A DNA stretch of 64,000 nucleotides from Hyphomonadaceae bacterium (GTDB taxonomy: Bacteria; Pseudomonadota; Alphaproteobacteria; Caulobacterales; Aquidulcibacteraceae). The first letter of the stretch is position 1, and every line of letters starts with the position of its first letter. The stretch is from the NCBI GenBank assembly GCA_016791425.1, contig JAEUMQ010000004.1:62001-126000 (forward strand), written 5' to 3'. The position numbers and the translations under genes are program-made. This document shows, piece after piece, positions 42,356 to 51,877 of the stretch. The notes beneath the pieces were generated by a model, which searched no databases, had not been told where the DNA came from, and saw only the letters and a list, made by a program, of their open reading frames with translations.

Positions 42356-42637
42356 CTAAATCTCGCCGAGCGCGAGAAGATAGAGATCCATGATCTGTTC
42401 GAACTCGGCGCGCTGGCGCGGATCCTGTTTGCGGCGCGCGATCACCTTGCGCAGCACCTTCACGTCGTAGCCCACGCCCTTGGCCTCGGCGTAGATCTCC
42501 TTGATGTCCGCGGCGATGCCGGCCTTTTCCTGCTCCAGCGTTTCGATGCGTGTGACGAGCGCCTTGAGCTTCTGCTGCGCCGCTTGCGTCAGCGCCTGCG
42601 GCGCAGCGACCACGTCTTCACCGCCGAAATCAGCCAT
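42356..42637 (-). CDS. gapR: GapR-like nucleoid protein (DUF2312)
   Basis: This 93-residue protein matches GapR: LVTRIETLEQEKAGIAADIKEIYAEAKGVGYDVKVLRKVIARRKQDPRQRAEFEQIMDLYLLALG, the DUF2312 signature. In Caulobacter, GapR binds overtwisted DNA ahead of replication forks and is essential. An N-terminal acidic/Ala extension precedes the domain. The start is at ATG 42637. It is upstream of the small basic protein. Confidence 0.95.
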   Translation of the reverse strand: MADFGGEDVVAAPQALTQAAQQKLKALVTRIETLEQEKAGIAADIKEIYAEAKGVGYDVKVLRKVIARRKQDPRQRAEFEQIMDLYLLALGEI

Positions 42638-42688
42638 GTGGATAATCCCCCGATCGATGCCGGCGCAGGCGCCAGAATCAACGCGAGT

Positions 42689-43642
42689 TTACAGGACCGA
42701 GCGCGCCGCTTCTATGTGCGCGACGCGTGCGATGGCCTTGATCACTGCATCCGGGCGCGTGCGGTGCGGCATGTGCCCCGCGCCGGGCAGCGTCACAAGC
42801 TCGACCGACGTGAGATCGCGCGCCAGCCCGCGCGCATGCAACTTCGGCGAGACGACTCTGTCTACATCGCCGGTGATTACGATCGCCGGCGCGTCGATGT
42901 CGCAATAGCGCGGCGCCTGCAGCGCGTATTCGCGCTTGGTGGCGGCCACTTCGCGGGCGCAGGCGCGGAACGCGGCCGGTCGGAACGTCAGCCCAACCGC
43001 CGCTTCCTCGTAATAATCCTCCGGCGCCGGCGCGGGATGGAACGTGTTGGCGATCGCCCCGCGCGAGGCCGCCGGCCCCACCGCCGCGACGATCGGGTTG
43101 AACAGCGGCCCCGTGATCAGGTTCGCCGCCAGCTTCGTCCACCATGCATTGCCGCCTGGATAGGGATGGCTCGCTGGCGCGATGAGCACGAGCCCGCGCA
43201 CGAGCTGCGGATGATCGAGTGCAAGCCGCAGACCGACGCCCGCGCCGAGCGAGTGGCACACCACGATCGCCGGCGCATCCGCGATGCTTTCCAGCGCGCG
43301 CGCCGCGACCTGCGCCTGCGCCGCGATCTTCTGCGCGCCGCGCCGCATGCCGCTGTACCCGTAGCCTGGCCGGTCGATCACGAGCACGCGGTGGTCTGCA
43401 GCCAATTCCTCCGCCAACGGAAGAAATTCGCGCGCGTTCGCGTTCGCGCCGTGCAGGAAGAGAAGCGCAGGCGCGCCCTCGGCGCCGCGCTCGACGATAT
43501 GGAGCTTGAGGCCGTCCGCTTCGATGAACCGCCCGATCGGCGGCCACCGCGCCTCCGCGCGCGCGACATACGAACGGGCGTTGAGGAACAGCCAAAGGAC
43601 GCCCGCCGCCGCGAGGGCCGCGACCGTCCAGGCGAGGATCAC
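42689..43642 (-). CDS. Alpha/beta hydrolase with N-terminal membrane helix
   Basis: This 317-residue protein has a hydrophobic N-terminus (residues 3-22) and then a large alpha/beta-hydrolase domain: LKLHIVERGAEGAPALLFLHGANANAREFLPLAEELAADHRVLVIDRPGYGYS. The nucleophile elbow reads CHSLGAG (Ser conserved, but the preceding Gly is Cys). An acid Asp lies in GDVDRVVSP, and a His in PGAGHMPHRT. The stop of the upstream lipoprotein gene overlaps its start by four bases. The substrate is unknown. Confidence 0.9.
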   Translation of the reverse strand: MILAWTVAALAAAGVLWLFLNARSYVARAEARWPPIGRFIEADGLKLHIVERGAEGAPALLFLHGANANAREFLPLAEELAADHRVLVIDRPGYGYSGMRRGAQKIAAQAQVAARALESIADAPAIVVCHSLGAGVGLRLALDHPQLVRGLVLIAPASHPYPGGNAWWTKLAANLITGPLFNPIVAAVGPAASRGAIANTFHPAPAPEDYYEEAAVGLTFRPAAFRACAREVAATKREYALQAPRYCDIDAPAIVITGDVDRVVSPKLHARGLARDLTSVELVTLPGAGHMPHRTRPDAVIKAIARVAHIEAARSVL

Positions 43643-44202
43643 GCGTCCGAGCCCTCGACCTGCGGCGCGAGCCGCGCGACCCCGCGCAGCGCCTCGGCGA
43701 AGTGCGGATGCACAGCCAGCGCGGCGCGATAGGCCATGAGCGCCTGCCGCTTGCGCCCCAGGTCTTCGTAGATGAGGGCCAGCCCCGTCAGCGCCCCGAA
43801 ATGCCGCGGCTCGCGCTTCAGCGTCTCCTCGATCGCCGCGATCGCGCCCGTGTAGTCGTGCGCGTCATAGGCGAGCACGGCGCGCCGGTTCCAGGGCTCC
43901 GCGAACCCCGGCGCAAGATCGGACGCCTGAGTGAGGAATTCCGCCGCCAGATCCTTGTCGCCGGCGTTCTCCGCCGCCGAGGCGCGCTCCAGGAGGATAT
44001 CGACCGTCGGCGAGCCCGAGCGCCCCCAGCGCGCCCAGATCCGCTCCTCCAGCGGCTTGGCGTGGTCGGCGTCGGGCGCGGCCTTGAGTTGGGCGAAGAG
44101 CGCGTCCAGCTCCGGATCGTGCGGCGTGCGGACGCGCTCCGCCAGCCCGCAGGCCGCTAGGCCCGCGAGGCAGCCGAGAATGAGGAAGGCGCGCCGAAGC
44201 AT
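43639..44202 (-). CDS. TPR-repeat lipoprotein
   Basis: This 187-residue protein starts with a lipoprotein signal (MLRRAFLILGCLAGLAAC, lipobox Cys at residue 18) and contains three or four tetratricopeptide-like helical pairs: LLERASAAENAGDKDLAAEFLTQASDLAPGFAEPWNRRAVLAYDAHDYTGAIAAIEETLKREPRHFGALTGLALIYEDLGRKRQALMAYRAALAVHP. It is co-translated with the alpha/beta hydrolase gene. TPR proteins mediate protein interactions; the partner is unknown. Confidence 0.88.
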   Translation of the reverse strand: MLRRAFLILGCLAGLAACGLAERVRTPHDPELDALFAQLKAAPDADHAKPLEERIWARWGRSGSPTVDILLERASAAENAGDKDLAAEFLTQASDLAPGFAEPWNRRAVLAYDAHDYTGAIAAIEETLKREPRHFGALTGLALIYEDLGRKRQALMAYRAALAVHPHFAEALRGVARLAPQVEGSDA

Positions 44203-44282
44203 CGCCCCTATCTAGTGGAGATTCCCTGGTCCCGCGAGGCCGCGGCGCTCATGGCGCTGCGCAGCTCAGCCCTGCTTGGCCC

Positions 44283-44408
44283 CTAGCCCTGTTTGGCCTT
44301 GTAGCGCGGGTCCACCTTGTTGATGACGTAGACGCGGCCCTTGCGGCGGACGACGCGGCACGCGCGGTGGCGCGTCTTCAGCGTCTTGAGCGAGCTTTTG
44401 ACTTTCAT
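44283..44408 (-). CDS. rpmJ: 50S ribosomal protein L36
   Basis: This 41-residue protein reads [40 protein letters not shown], the L36 form with a five-residue N-terminal extension and one Cys, as in alphaproteobacteria. The ATG at 44408 gives the family length; the frame further upstream does not match. Nothing else in the operon is seen. Confidence 0.95.
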   Translation of the reverse strand: MKVKSSLKTLKTRHRACRVVRRKGRVYVINKVDPRYKAKQG

Positions 44409-44707
44409 GGCGGGTTCTTCGGGCCGGTCTTGTTCGGAGCGGGGGAAGTAGGGGAGAGCCCAGCGCAAGTCAATCGGGGAGCGTGGGAAGCCGGTAACAG
44501 CGCCGGCCGCCGCCGCGTTCGGGGCCAGCCCGGGATCCAGCCGTGGATTTCCAGCCGCCCGAGCCGGCGGCCAGATGGGCCGACGCCGAAATCGGCGTGG
44601 CGCGCCGCCGGCCATAATGCCGAGCGCCGAGACCGGCCGTAAGTAGGAATACGTAGCGACGCTGCGGCCCGTTCACGCGGCGCGTGCAATCGGGCACGCT
44701 GGCGCCC
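44409..44707. other. Intergenic region between rpmJ and the SulP gene
   Basis: About 300 bases between divergent genes. It is GC-rich, with short CGGCC/GGCCG palindromes, and has no clear promoter or gene. The frames open in it are shadows of rpmJ and SulP. Confidence 0.4.
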
Positions 44708-46420
44708 ATGAACGCGACTCCCAAGCCGGCCGCGTCGTCGCGCGGCGGCGACTGGCGCCTGTTCATCCCCAAATCGATCTCCGTGATCGGCCTGGAGGGG
44801 TACCGGTTCGCAGACCTGCGCGCCGACGCGCTCGCCGGCCTCACCGTCGCGATCGTCGCGCTGCCGCTGGCGATGGCGATCGCGATCGCCTCGGGCGCGA
44901 CCCCGGCGACCGGCATCGTCACCGCGATCGTCGCGGGCTTCCTCATCTCCGCGCTCGGCGGCTCCCGCTTCCAGATCGGCGGCCCGACCGGCGCCTTCAT
45001 CGTCGTCGTCTACGGCGTGATCCACGCCTACGGCCTCGATGGCCTGCTGCTCGCCACGATGATGGCCGGCGCGATCCTGATCGCGGCGGGGCTCATGCGC
45101 CTCGGCACATGGATCAAGTACATCCCCGAGCCTGTGGTCACCGGCTTCACCGCCGGCATCGCCATGATCATCTTCGCCAGCCAGGTCCGCGATTTTCTCG
45201 GCCTCTCGATGACGGAGGTTCCCGCCGACTTCCTGCACAAGCTGGCCGCCTTCTGGGACGCGCGCGCGTCCCTCTCGCCGACGGCCCTGCTGCTCGCCGC
45301 GGGCTCGCTCGGAACGATCCTCGCCGTGCAGCGCTTCGCGCCGAAGCTGCCTGGTTTTCTGATCGCGGTGGTCGGCGCCTCGCTCGTTGCGCTCCTCCTT
45401 CATCTGCCGGTCGAGACGATCGGCTCGCGCTTCGGCTCCGTGCCGACTTCGCTGCCGATGCCGCATCTGCCGCAGGGGATCACGCTCGCGCGCATGCAGG
45501 AGCTCATGCCCTCGGCGTTCACCATCGCGTTCCTCGCCGGCGTGGAGAGCCTGCTCTCCGCGATGGTCGCCGACGGCATGACCGGCCGCCGCCATCGCTC
45601 CAATTGCGAGCTCGTTGCTCAGGGCGTCGCCAACCTCGCCTCGCCCCTGTTCGGCGGATTGTGCGCCACCGGCGCCATCGCACGCACCGCGACCAGCATC
45701 CGCGCCGGCGCCCGCTCGCCCGCGGCCGGCATGTTCCATGCCGCGTTCCTGCTCGTCTTCATGTTGGGCGCCGGATCGCTGATGGCTTACGTGCCGCTGG
45801 CCGCGCTCGCCGCGGTGCTCGTCGTCGTCGCCTGGAACATGAGCGAGCAGGAGCGCTTCCGAGCGCTGCTCGCCGGCCCGCGCGGCGACGGCGCCGTGCT
45901 CCTCGTCACCTTCGGCCTCACTGTGCTCGTCGATCTCACCGTTGCGATCGAAGTCGGCGTCGTGCTTGCCGCGATCATCTTCATGCATCGCATGGCCGAG
46001 GCGAGCGCGGTGGAGAAGGGCGTCTCGCTCATCGAGCGCGACCAGGACGACTTCTCCAATGGCCGCGAGGCGTACGACGCGCGCGCCGAGCTGCCCAAGG
46101 GCGTCGAGGTGTTCACGCTGCGCGGCCCGCTCTTCTTCGGCGCCGCGAGCCGCCTCTCCGACGCCCTCGACGCCGCGATCCCCCCGCCCAAGGCCTTCAT
46201 CCTTCGCTTCCGCGACGTTCCTCTTGTCGATGCATCCGGCGTGACCGCCCTGGAGCGCTTCCTCAAGCGCTGCGCCGGCCACGGCGCGGCTGTGATCCTC
46301 TGCGAGCTGCAGCCGCGCGCGCGATCCGTGCTCGCCGCGATGGGCGTGCTCGCCCGCGTGACCGAGGCCGAGAGCTACGATGCGGCGCTCGCCCGGGCCC
46401 GCCAGGCGGCCGCTCGTTAA
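44708..46420 (+). CDS. SulP family anion transporter with STAS domain
   Basis: This 570-residue protein has about 11 membrane helices, starting YRFADLRADALAGLTVAIVALPLAMAIAIASGATPATGIVTAIVAGFLISALGG, the SulP signature region. It contains the helix GFTAGIAMIIFASQVRDFLG. After the last helix, a cytoplasmic STAS domain reads EVFTLRGPLFFGAASRLSDALD, then FILRFRDVPLVDASGVTALERFLKRC, with the usual D-ASG-x4-L block. The substrate (sulphate, bicarbonate or organic anion) cannot be read from the sequence. It is monocistronic. Confidence 0.95.
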   Translation: MNATPKPAASSRGGDWRLFIPKSISVIGLEGYRFADLRADALAGLTVAIVALPLAMAIAIASGATPATGIVTAIVAGFLISALGGSRFQIGGPTGAFIVVVYGVIHAYGLDGLLLATMMAGAILIAAGLMRLGTWIKYIPEPVVTGFTAGIAMIIFASQVRDFLGLSMTEVPADFLHKLAAFWDARASLSPTALLLAAGSLGTILAVQRFAPKLPGFLIAVVGASLVALLLHLPVETIGSRFGSVPTSLPMPHLPQGITLARMQELMPSAFTIAFLAGVESLLSAMVADGMTGRRHRSNCELVAQGVANLASPLFGGLCATGAIARTATSIRAGARSPAAGMFHAAFLLVFMLGAGSLMAYVPLAALAAVLVVVAWNMSEQERFRALLAGPRGDGAVLLVTFGLTVLVDLTVAIEVGVVLAAIIFMHRMAEASAVEKGVSLIERDQDDFSNGREAYDARAELPKGVEVFTLRGPLFFGAASRLSDALDAAIPPPKAFILRFRDVPLVDASGVTALERFLKRCAGHGAAVILCELQPRARSVLAAMGVLARVTEAESYDAALARARQAAAR

Positions 46421-46558
46421 CGACTGCGTTACCGCGCGGGACCGCCTCACTTTTTCTGCACCTTCTTGGTTTAGCCTTCCCGGCCGGGCGGAATGGACCA
46501 GGAACGACGCTGAGCCGGGCCAACCGGACGACGCGAGGGAAAAGGTGAAGAGGCTGGC

Positions 46559-48109
46559 ATGGGGCGCACCAATTTCATTTCGGGAGTGATCGCCGCGATT
46601 GCTCTTCTGACGAGCGGGGCCGCGTGCGCCGATCAGATCGAATTCACCAGCTCCGGCGATCGGAATTTCGACGCCTGGCGCTCCGGCTTCGCCGAGCGCG
46701 CGCTGGCGCAAGGGCGCTCGCGCACCGTCGTGCAATCGATGTTGTCGGGCCTCAGCCCTGACCAGCGCGTGATCGACGCTGACCAGCGTCAGCCGGAATT
46801 CACCAGCCCTGTCTGGGATTATGTGACCCGCGCGGTCTCCGAGCGCCGCATCGCCGAGGGCCGCCAGCGCCGCGCCGCGCAGGCCCAGCTCTTCGCCGCG
46901 ATCGAGCAGCGCTACGGCGTCGATGCCGACATCATCGCCGGCATCTGGGCGATGGAGACGAATTTCGGCGGCGTCGCGTTGACCTACGACGCCCCCCGCG
47001 CGCTCGCCACCTTGGCCTATGAAGGCCGCCGCCGCGCCCAGTTCGAGGGCTTCCTGCTCGCGCTGATGGAGATGGTCGATCGCGGCTATGCTGGCCCGAA
47101 CGAGCTGAAGAGCTCCTGGGCCGGCGCGCTGGGGCAGCCGCAATTCATGCCCGACGTCTTCTTGACCACCGCTGCCGATTGGGACGGCGACGGCAAGCGC
47201 GACATCTGGAACAACGAAGGCGATGTGCTTGCCTCGATCGGCAATTATCTCGCCGATCGCGGCTGGCGCCGCGGCGAGCCTGTGTTCGACGAGGTGCGCC
47301 TGCCCGACAGCTTCGACCACGCGCTCGCCGATCCGAACACCAGCCGCCTCGTGTCGCAATGGGCGGCGCTCGGCATCCGCCGCCGCGACGGCGGCGCCTG
47401 GACGCCGGAGACCAGCGCGCTGAGTGCGCAGCTTTTCCTGCCGGCGGGCGCGCAGGGGCCTGCGCTGCTGCTCTATCCGAATTTCAATGTCATCAAGCGC
47501 TACAACAACTCCGATCGCTATGCGATGGGCGTGAGCCTGCTCGCACGCGGCTTCAAGGGCCGCGCCGGCCTGATCGCGCCCTGGCCCTCCCATCTTGGCT
47601 CGCTGAGCCGCGACGAGATCCTGGAGCTGCAGACGCTGCTCAAGTCGCGCGGCTATTATGCCGGCGAGGCGGACGGTCTGTTCGGGTCTGGGACGCGCGC
47701 GGCGGTGCGCGGCTTCCAGCAGGCCCACGCCATGCCGGCTGACGGCTTTCCGACGATGCGCATCCTGAACCAGTTGCGCGGCGACACCGCCGCGACCGCG
47801 TCGCAAACCTCCACCGCCCCGGCCAGCGATGCGGACGCGGAGGCCCCGTCCGCTTCCGCCCCGCGCGCCGCGCCGCGTCCCGCCGCGCGGCAATATCCCA
47901 ACGGCCCGCTCGGCCGCGCCGGCATCCGCGACCTGCAGCGCACGCTGCAGCGGCTCGGCTTCAGTCCCGGCCCCGCCGACGGCGAGATCGGCGCCCGCAC
48001 GCGCCAGGCGATCCGCGCCTTCGAGCGCAGCGTCGGCCGCCGCGTGACTGGCCGCGCGACCGGTCAGGTGCTGAACTCCGCCCACCGCGCGCTCGCCCGC
48101 GGCGACTAG
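46559..48109 (+). CDS. Lytic murein transglycosylase (MltB/SLT_2) with two peptidoglycan-binding domains
   Basis: This 516-residue secreted protein starts with a signal peptide (VIAAIALLTSGAACA). The transglycosylase domain has the catalytic Glu at residue 133 in GIWAMETNFGG, and then GQPQFMPDVFLTTAADWDGDGKRDIWNNEGDVLASIGNYL. The C-terminal part has two PG_binding_1 repeats: ELQTLLKSRGYYAGEADGLFGSGTRAAVRGFQQAH (about residues 361-400) and a second one, DLQRTLQRLGFSPGPADGEIGARTRQAIRAFERSVG, near the end. Two repeats are more than in most MltB. It cleaves peptidoglycan between sugars. Confidence 0.96.
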   Translation: MGRTNFISGVIAAIALLTSGAACADQIEFTSSGDRNFDAWRSGFAERALAQGRSRTVVQSMLSGLSPDQRVIDADQRQPEFTSPVWDYVTRAVSERRIAEGRQRRAAQAQLFAAIEQRYGVDADIIAGIWAMETNFGGVALTYDAPRALATLAYEGRRRAQFEGFLLALMEMVDRGYAGPNELKSSWAGALGQPQFMPDVFLTTAADWDGDGKRDIWNNEGDVLASIGNYLADRGWRRGEPVFDEVRLPDSFDHALADPNTSRLVSQWAALGIRRRDGGAWTPETSALSAQLFLPAGAQGPALLLYPNFNVIKRYNNSDRYAMGVSLLARGFKGRAGLIAPWPSHLGSLSRDEILELQTLLKSRGYYAGEADGLFGSGTRAAVRGFQQAHAMPADGFPTMRILNQLRGDTAATASQTSTAPASDADAEAPSASAPRAAPRPAARQYPNGPLGRAGIRDLQRTLQRLGFSPGPADGEIGARTRQAIRAFERSVGRRVTGRATGQVLNSAHRALARGD

Positions 48110-48198
48110 TCGGGGCCGGGTGGTTAATTACGCCCGGCGCGACTTTTGCTTTTACCGTGAGCTTGGAACAGGCCATGGATTGGGATTAGGCGGGTCGC

Positions 48199-49194
48199 AT
48201 GGGCGTTCTGGTCACCGGCGGTGCGGGCTATATCGGGTCGCACGTCCTGCTCGAGCTGCAGGCGATCGGCGAGCCGATCGTCGTGCTCGACGATTTCTCC
48301 ACGGGCTTTCGCGAGAACATCCCCGCCGGCGTGCGACTGATTGAAGGCTCGGCCGGCGACGCCGCGCTCCTGGACCGGATCTTCGCGGACGGCGGCATCG
48401 ATACGGTCATCCATCTGGCCGCCGCTCTCATTGTGCCGGAATCCGTGCGCGAGCCGGAGAAGTATTACCGCAACAACACCTTCAACGCCTGCACGCTCTT
48501 CTCCGCGTGCGCGAAGGCGGGCGTGAAGAACATCGTCTTCTCCTCCACCGCCGCTGTGTACGGCGACACCGGCAAGGGTCAGGTGTCGGAGGCCGATACG
48601 CCCGCTCCGGTTTCCCCCTACGGCCGCTCCAAGCTGGCGACCGAATGGATCCTCGAGGACATGGCCGCCGCGCTCGATCTCAACTTCGTGGCGTTGCGCT
48701 ATTTCAACGTCGCCGGCGCCGATCCGCTCGGCCGCACCGGTCAGCGCTCGCCGAACGCAACGCATCTCATCCAGGTCGCGTGCGAAGCCGCGCTCGGCAA
48801 GCGCTCCGCGCTCCACGTGTTCGGAACCGACTACCCCACCAAGGACGGCGCCGGCGTCCGCGACTACATCCATGTGTCAGATCTCGCTAAGGCGCACATC
48901 GCGGCGCTGAAGGGCCTGCGCACCGGCGCCGTGAAGCGCGAGCGCCTCAATTGCGGCTATGGCCGCGGCTATTCGGTGTTCGACGTGATCGGCGCTGTGG
49001 AGCGCGCGACGGGCCGCACGGTGCCCGTCGTGATCGCGCCGCGCCGCCCCGGCGATCTCGCCGAAGTCGTCGCCGATTGCGCCCGGATCCGCGCGATGCT
49101 CGATTGGACTCCCGAGCGCGCCGACATCGATCTGATCGTCCGCGACACCGTTCGCTGGTATGAAGGCCGCCTCAATGCCGTCGCTTCCCGTTAA
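48199..49194 (+). CDS. galE: UDP-glucose 4-epimerase
   Basis: This 331-residue protein is an extended SDR enzyme: GVLVTGGAGYIGSHVLLELQAIGEPIVVLDDFSTGF, with the YxxxK catalytic pair (SPYGRSK) near residue 145 and the usual VALRYFNVAGADPLGRTGQRSPNATHL. It interconverts UDP-glucose and UDP-galactose. The ATG at 48199 gives the standard N-terminus. It overlaps the next gene by about 20 bases. Confidence 0.96.
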   Translation: MGVLVTGGAGYIGSHVLLELQAIGEPIVVLDDFSTGFRENIPAGVRLIEGSAGDAALLDRIFADGGIDTVIHLAAALIVPESVREPEKYYRNNTFNACTLFSACAKAGVKNIVFSSTAAVYGDTGKGQVSEADTPAPVSPYGRSKLATEWILEDMAAALDLNFVALRYFNVAGADPLGRTGQRSPNATHLIQVACEAALGKRSALHVFGTDYPTKDGAGVRDYIHVSDLAKAHIAALKGLRTGAVKRERLNCGYGRGYSVFDVIGAVERATGRTVPVVIAPRRPGDLAEVVADCARIRAMLDWTPERADIDLIVRDTVRWYEGRLNAVASR

Positions 49195-50362
49195 GGCGCG
49201 GCGGAGGCCGCGCAAGAAAGTGAAACCGCAGATCACCGTCGTCGGCCTGGGAACCCGCGGCATGCCGCGCGTGCTCGGCGGCGCGGAGAATTATTGCGAG
49301 CAATTGCTGCCGCGCCTCGCCGCGCGGGACGCCTCCGTCCGCTTCGTGCTCCTCGCGCGCAAGGGCTATGTCGAGGCCGACCGCGCCACCCACAAGGGCG
49401 TCGAGGTGATCGCGCTCTGGGCCCCCAAGCACAAATACTTCGAGGCTTTCGTCCATACCCTGATCAGCGCGTTCTATGCGCGCTTCGTGCTGAAGGCGCG
49501 CGCCGTCCACATTCAGGCCATCGGCCCCGGCCTGATAGCGCCGATCGCCAAGCTGCTCGGGATGCAGGTGATCGTCACCCATCACAGCCGCAACTATCTG
49601 CACGCGAACTGGAATGGCTTCGCCCGCAAGGCGCTCCGCTTCGGCGAATGGTGCGCCGTGACGTTCGCCGACGCCGTCATCGCGGTCTCGCCCTCGATGG
49701 CCGCGGAGCTGCGCGCCCGCTTCCCCGCCCGCGCGGCCAAGGTCTTCCATGTCCCCAACGGCGCCACCGAATTCCCCACCGCCGAGCGCGATGCGTCTGC
49801 GCTCCTCGCCCGCTTCGGCGTTGAGCGGGATAAATACGCCATCGCCGTCGGCCGGTTTGTGCCGGAGAAGGGCTTCCACGACCTCATCCCCGCCTTCAAG
49901 CAGGCGAACACGGATCTGAAGCTGCTGATCGTCGGCCGCGCCGATCACGCCGATGATTATTCCCGCGCGCTCGAGGCGCAGGCCAGCGAGAACGTGATCT
50001 TCGCCGGGTTCGTCGATCACGCCACGCTCGGGCCGCTTTACCGCAATGCCGGGCTCTTCGTGCTCTCGTCGCACCACGAAGGCATGCCGCTCTCCGTGCT
50101 CGAGGCCGTGTCGCAGGGCGCCCCCGTGCTCTTGAGCGACATCGAGGCCTGCACCGATCTTGGCTTGCCGGCGCAGAACTATTTCAAGGTCGGCGACATC
50201 GCCGATCTCGCCGGGAAGCTGCGCGCCGATCCCAAGACCTATCGCGTCGCCGCCGAGACCTTCCTGCGCAAGTATCGCTGGGATGAGGTCGCCGACGAGA
50301 CCGCGCGCATCTACGCCTCGGTCTTGCAGGACCGCTTCGAGAGCGTCACCGCGCGCGCGTGA
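49175..50362 (+). CDS. Glycosyltransferase family 4 protein
   Basis: This protein of about 395 residues has a GT-B fold: QITVVGLGTRGMPRVLGGAENYCEQLLPRLAARDASVRFVLLARKGYVE, with the nucleotide-sugar motif SSHHEGMPLSVLEAVSQGAPVLLSDIEACTDLG (the EGMP pattern) and a FVPEKGFHDLIPAFKQANTDLKLLIVGRAD block. A start at 49160 is also possible. It overlaps galE and is thus co-translated. Together they may build an exopolysaccharide, but the acceptor is not known. It overlaps the converging MFS gene by 17 bases. Confidence 0.92.
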   Translation: MPSLPVKARRRPRKKVKPQITVVGLGTRGMPRVLGGAENYCEQLLPRLAARDASVRFVLLARKGYVEADRATHKGVEVIALWAPKHKYFEAFVHTLISAFYARFVLKARAVHIQAIGPGLIAPIAKLLGMQVIVTHHSRNYLHANWNGFARKALRFGEWCAVTFADAVIAVSPSMAAELRARFPARAAKVFHVPNGATEFPTAERDASALLARFGVERDKYAIAVGRFVPEKGFHDLIPAFKQANTDLKLLIVGRADHADDYSRALEAQASENVIFAGFVDHATLGPLYRNAGLFVLSSHHEGMPLSVLEAVSQGAPVLLSDIEACTDLGLPAQNYFKVGDIADLAGKLRADPKTYRVAAETFLRKYRWDEVADETARIYASVLQDRFESVTARA

Positions 50363-51554
50363 GATAGACGTGCGCGGCCATCGCCGCGAGCACCACGCCG
50401 CAAATCGCCAGCGGCGCCAGCGGGTGGATGAAATCGTAGGCCATGCCGCCCGTGATCGGCGAGAAGATGAAGCCCGCGCCGTTCGCCGACACGATGAGCC
50501 CCGACGCCGCGCCGCGATCGTCGCCCGTCACGCCCATTGCGCCGCCCGCGAAGCCCGCGCGCGCCAGCCCGAAGCCGACGCCCTGCACCACGCAGCACGC
50601 GACGAGCCAGGTGAGGTCGAACGCCGCCGCCTGCACCCCGAGCCCGACCACCAGCAATCCCACGCCGATCAGCATCAGCGGCTGGGCCCTGAGCTTGAGC
50701 CGCGGCAGGATGAGGATCTGCGTCGCCAGCAGCGCCACGGCCGTGGCGATGAAGCCGGCCGCCGCCTGTTCGGCCGCCTGCGCGCCCGCGACATGCAGCC
50801 GGTCCATGAGGAAGAGCGTGAAGGTCTGCTGCAGCGTGCCCGCGACGATCGACAGGCCGAGCCCGAACAGCAGATAGGGCAGGAAGGTCGCGCTGGTGGC
50901 GAGCGCCCATTGCGCCGCGCCCGAATCGGCGCGCTCCACCGCCGCCGGCTTCTCCGGCTCCGGCAATTGCTTCCACACCAGCCACGCCGCGATCCCCGCC
51001 GCGACCGCCGTGAGCGCGATCGGAACCACCAGCCCGAACTTGCCCGCGATGAGCGCGCAGAGCGCAGGGCCCACCGCGGCGCCGAGCGCGAACGCTGCAT
51101 TGAGCGCGGCCAGCCGCTCGATGAGCTCTGATGGCTCGCAGCGGTCCGCGATATAGGCTTGCGCCGCCGGCCCGGTGGCCGAGCCCACCGCACCGAAGAT
51201 CGCGCGCGCGAGCATGAGGCCAATGAACACCGCGATCGGCGCCAGCCATCCCGCGCGCGCGACCACCACGACGAGCGCGATGAGCCCCATCGAGACGCAA
51301 TAGGCCGCCATCCCGAGCGCGACGATCGGCCGTCGCCCGACGCGGTCGCTGCGCCGCCCCCAGAACGGGCTCGCGACGACCCAGAAGAGCGCCGAGAGCG
51401 AGAAGATGAATCCGATGCTCGCGTCCGGCAGCCCGAGCTCGCGCGCCAGCGGCGGCAGCACCGGCTGCAGCATCGAATTGCCGACGCCGATGATCAGCAG
51501 CGCCGCGAACAGGATGCCGTGCATGCCGCGGGGGGAGGCGGGCGCTGGGCTCAC
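50346..51554 (-). CDS. MFS transporter
   Basis: This protein of about 402 residues has 12 membrane helices. It starts GILFAALLIIGVGNSMLQPVLPPLARELGLPDASIGFIFSLSALFWVVASPFWGRRSDRVGRRPIVALG, with the canonical MFS A-motif (GRRSDRVGRRP). The exact start is not clear; GTG 51554 is chosen, ATG 51524 is an alternative. The substrate is unknown, and drug or metabolite efflux is possible. It converges on the glycosyltransferase gene. Confidence 0.92.
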   Translation of the reverse strand: MSPAPASPRGMHGILFAALLIIGVGNSMLQPVLPPLARELGLPDASIGFIFSLSALFWVVASPFWGRRSDRVGRRPIVALGMAAYCVSMGLIALVVVVARAGWLAPIAVFIGLMLARAIFGAVGSATGPAAQAYIADRCEPSELIERLAALNAAFALGAAVGPALCALIAGKFGLVVPIALTAVAAGIAAWLVWKQLPEPEKPAAVERADSGAAQWALATSATFLPYLLFGLGLSIVAGTLQQTFTLFLMDRLHVAGAQAAEQAAAGFIATAVALLATQILILPRLKLRAQPLMLIGVGLLVVGLGVQAAAFDLTWLVACCVVQGVGFGLARAGFAGGAMGVTGDDRGAASGLIVSANGAGFIFSPITGGMAYDFIHPLAPLAICGVVLAAMAAHVYLTRAR

Positions 51555-51773
51555 GCGCGGCCGCAGGCGCAGGATGAGGCGTCCATTCCCCGGATGAAGG
51601 GCGAATGCGGAAGCGGCGCGCTCGGCCCCCGTGATCGCGGCGTCTCTGCGACGTTGTGAAGGATAGTGCGATAGTCTGCGCTCATGGGGGCCCGACCTCG
51701 CGCCGCGCGCCAATCCGGGAAACGGAGCGAACCTGGCGGAGGCGGGAGCATCGAATCGCCCAAGATCAACATG

Positions 51774-51807
51774 CTTAATATCTCGTTGCGAAACGGCGTA
51801 TTAAGCG
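51774..51807. promoter_or_regulatory. Inverted repeat upstream of motA
   Basis: GCTTAATA (51774-51781) and TATTAAGC (51800-51807) are perfect eight-base arms 18 bases apart, about 70 bases before motA. A further TTAA lies at 51831. The arms contain TTAA cores but not the CtrA spacing, so the bound regulator is unknown. The location in an intergenic gap makes a regulatory role plausible. Confidence 0.45.
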
Positions 51808-51877
51808 TAGGCGTCGTAGAAGCCCACGGTTAATCGGCCAAGGTCCAGTTCGCCAAGGTCAATAGGGGTGTGGGTCG

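Noticed and set aside
44405..48085. Antisense ORF of 1226 codons over SulP and the transglycosylase
   Set aside because: It is the shadow of GC-rich third positions. The protein is Arg/Ala/Gly/His low-complexity without any domain, while the plus strand has two complete genes.
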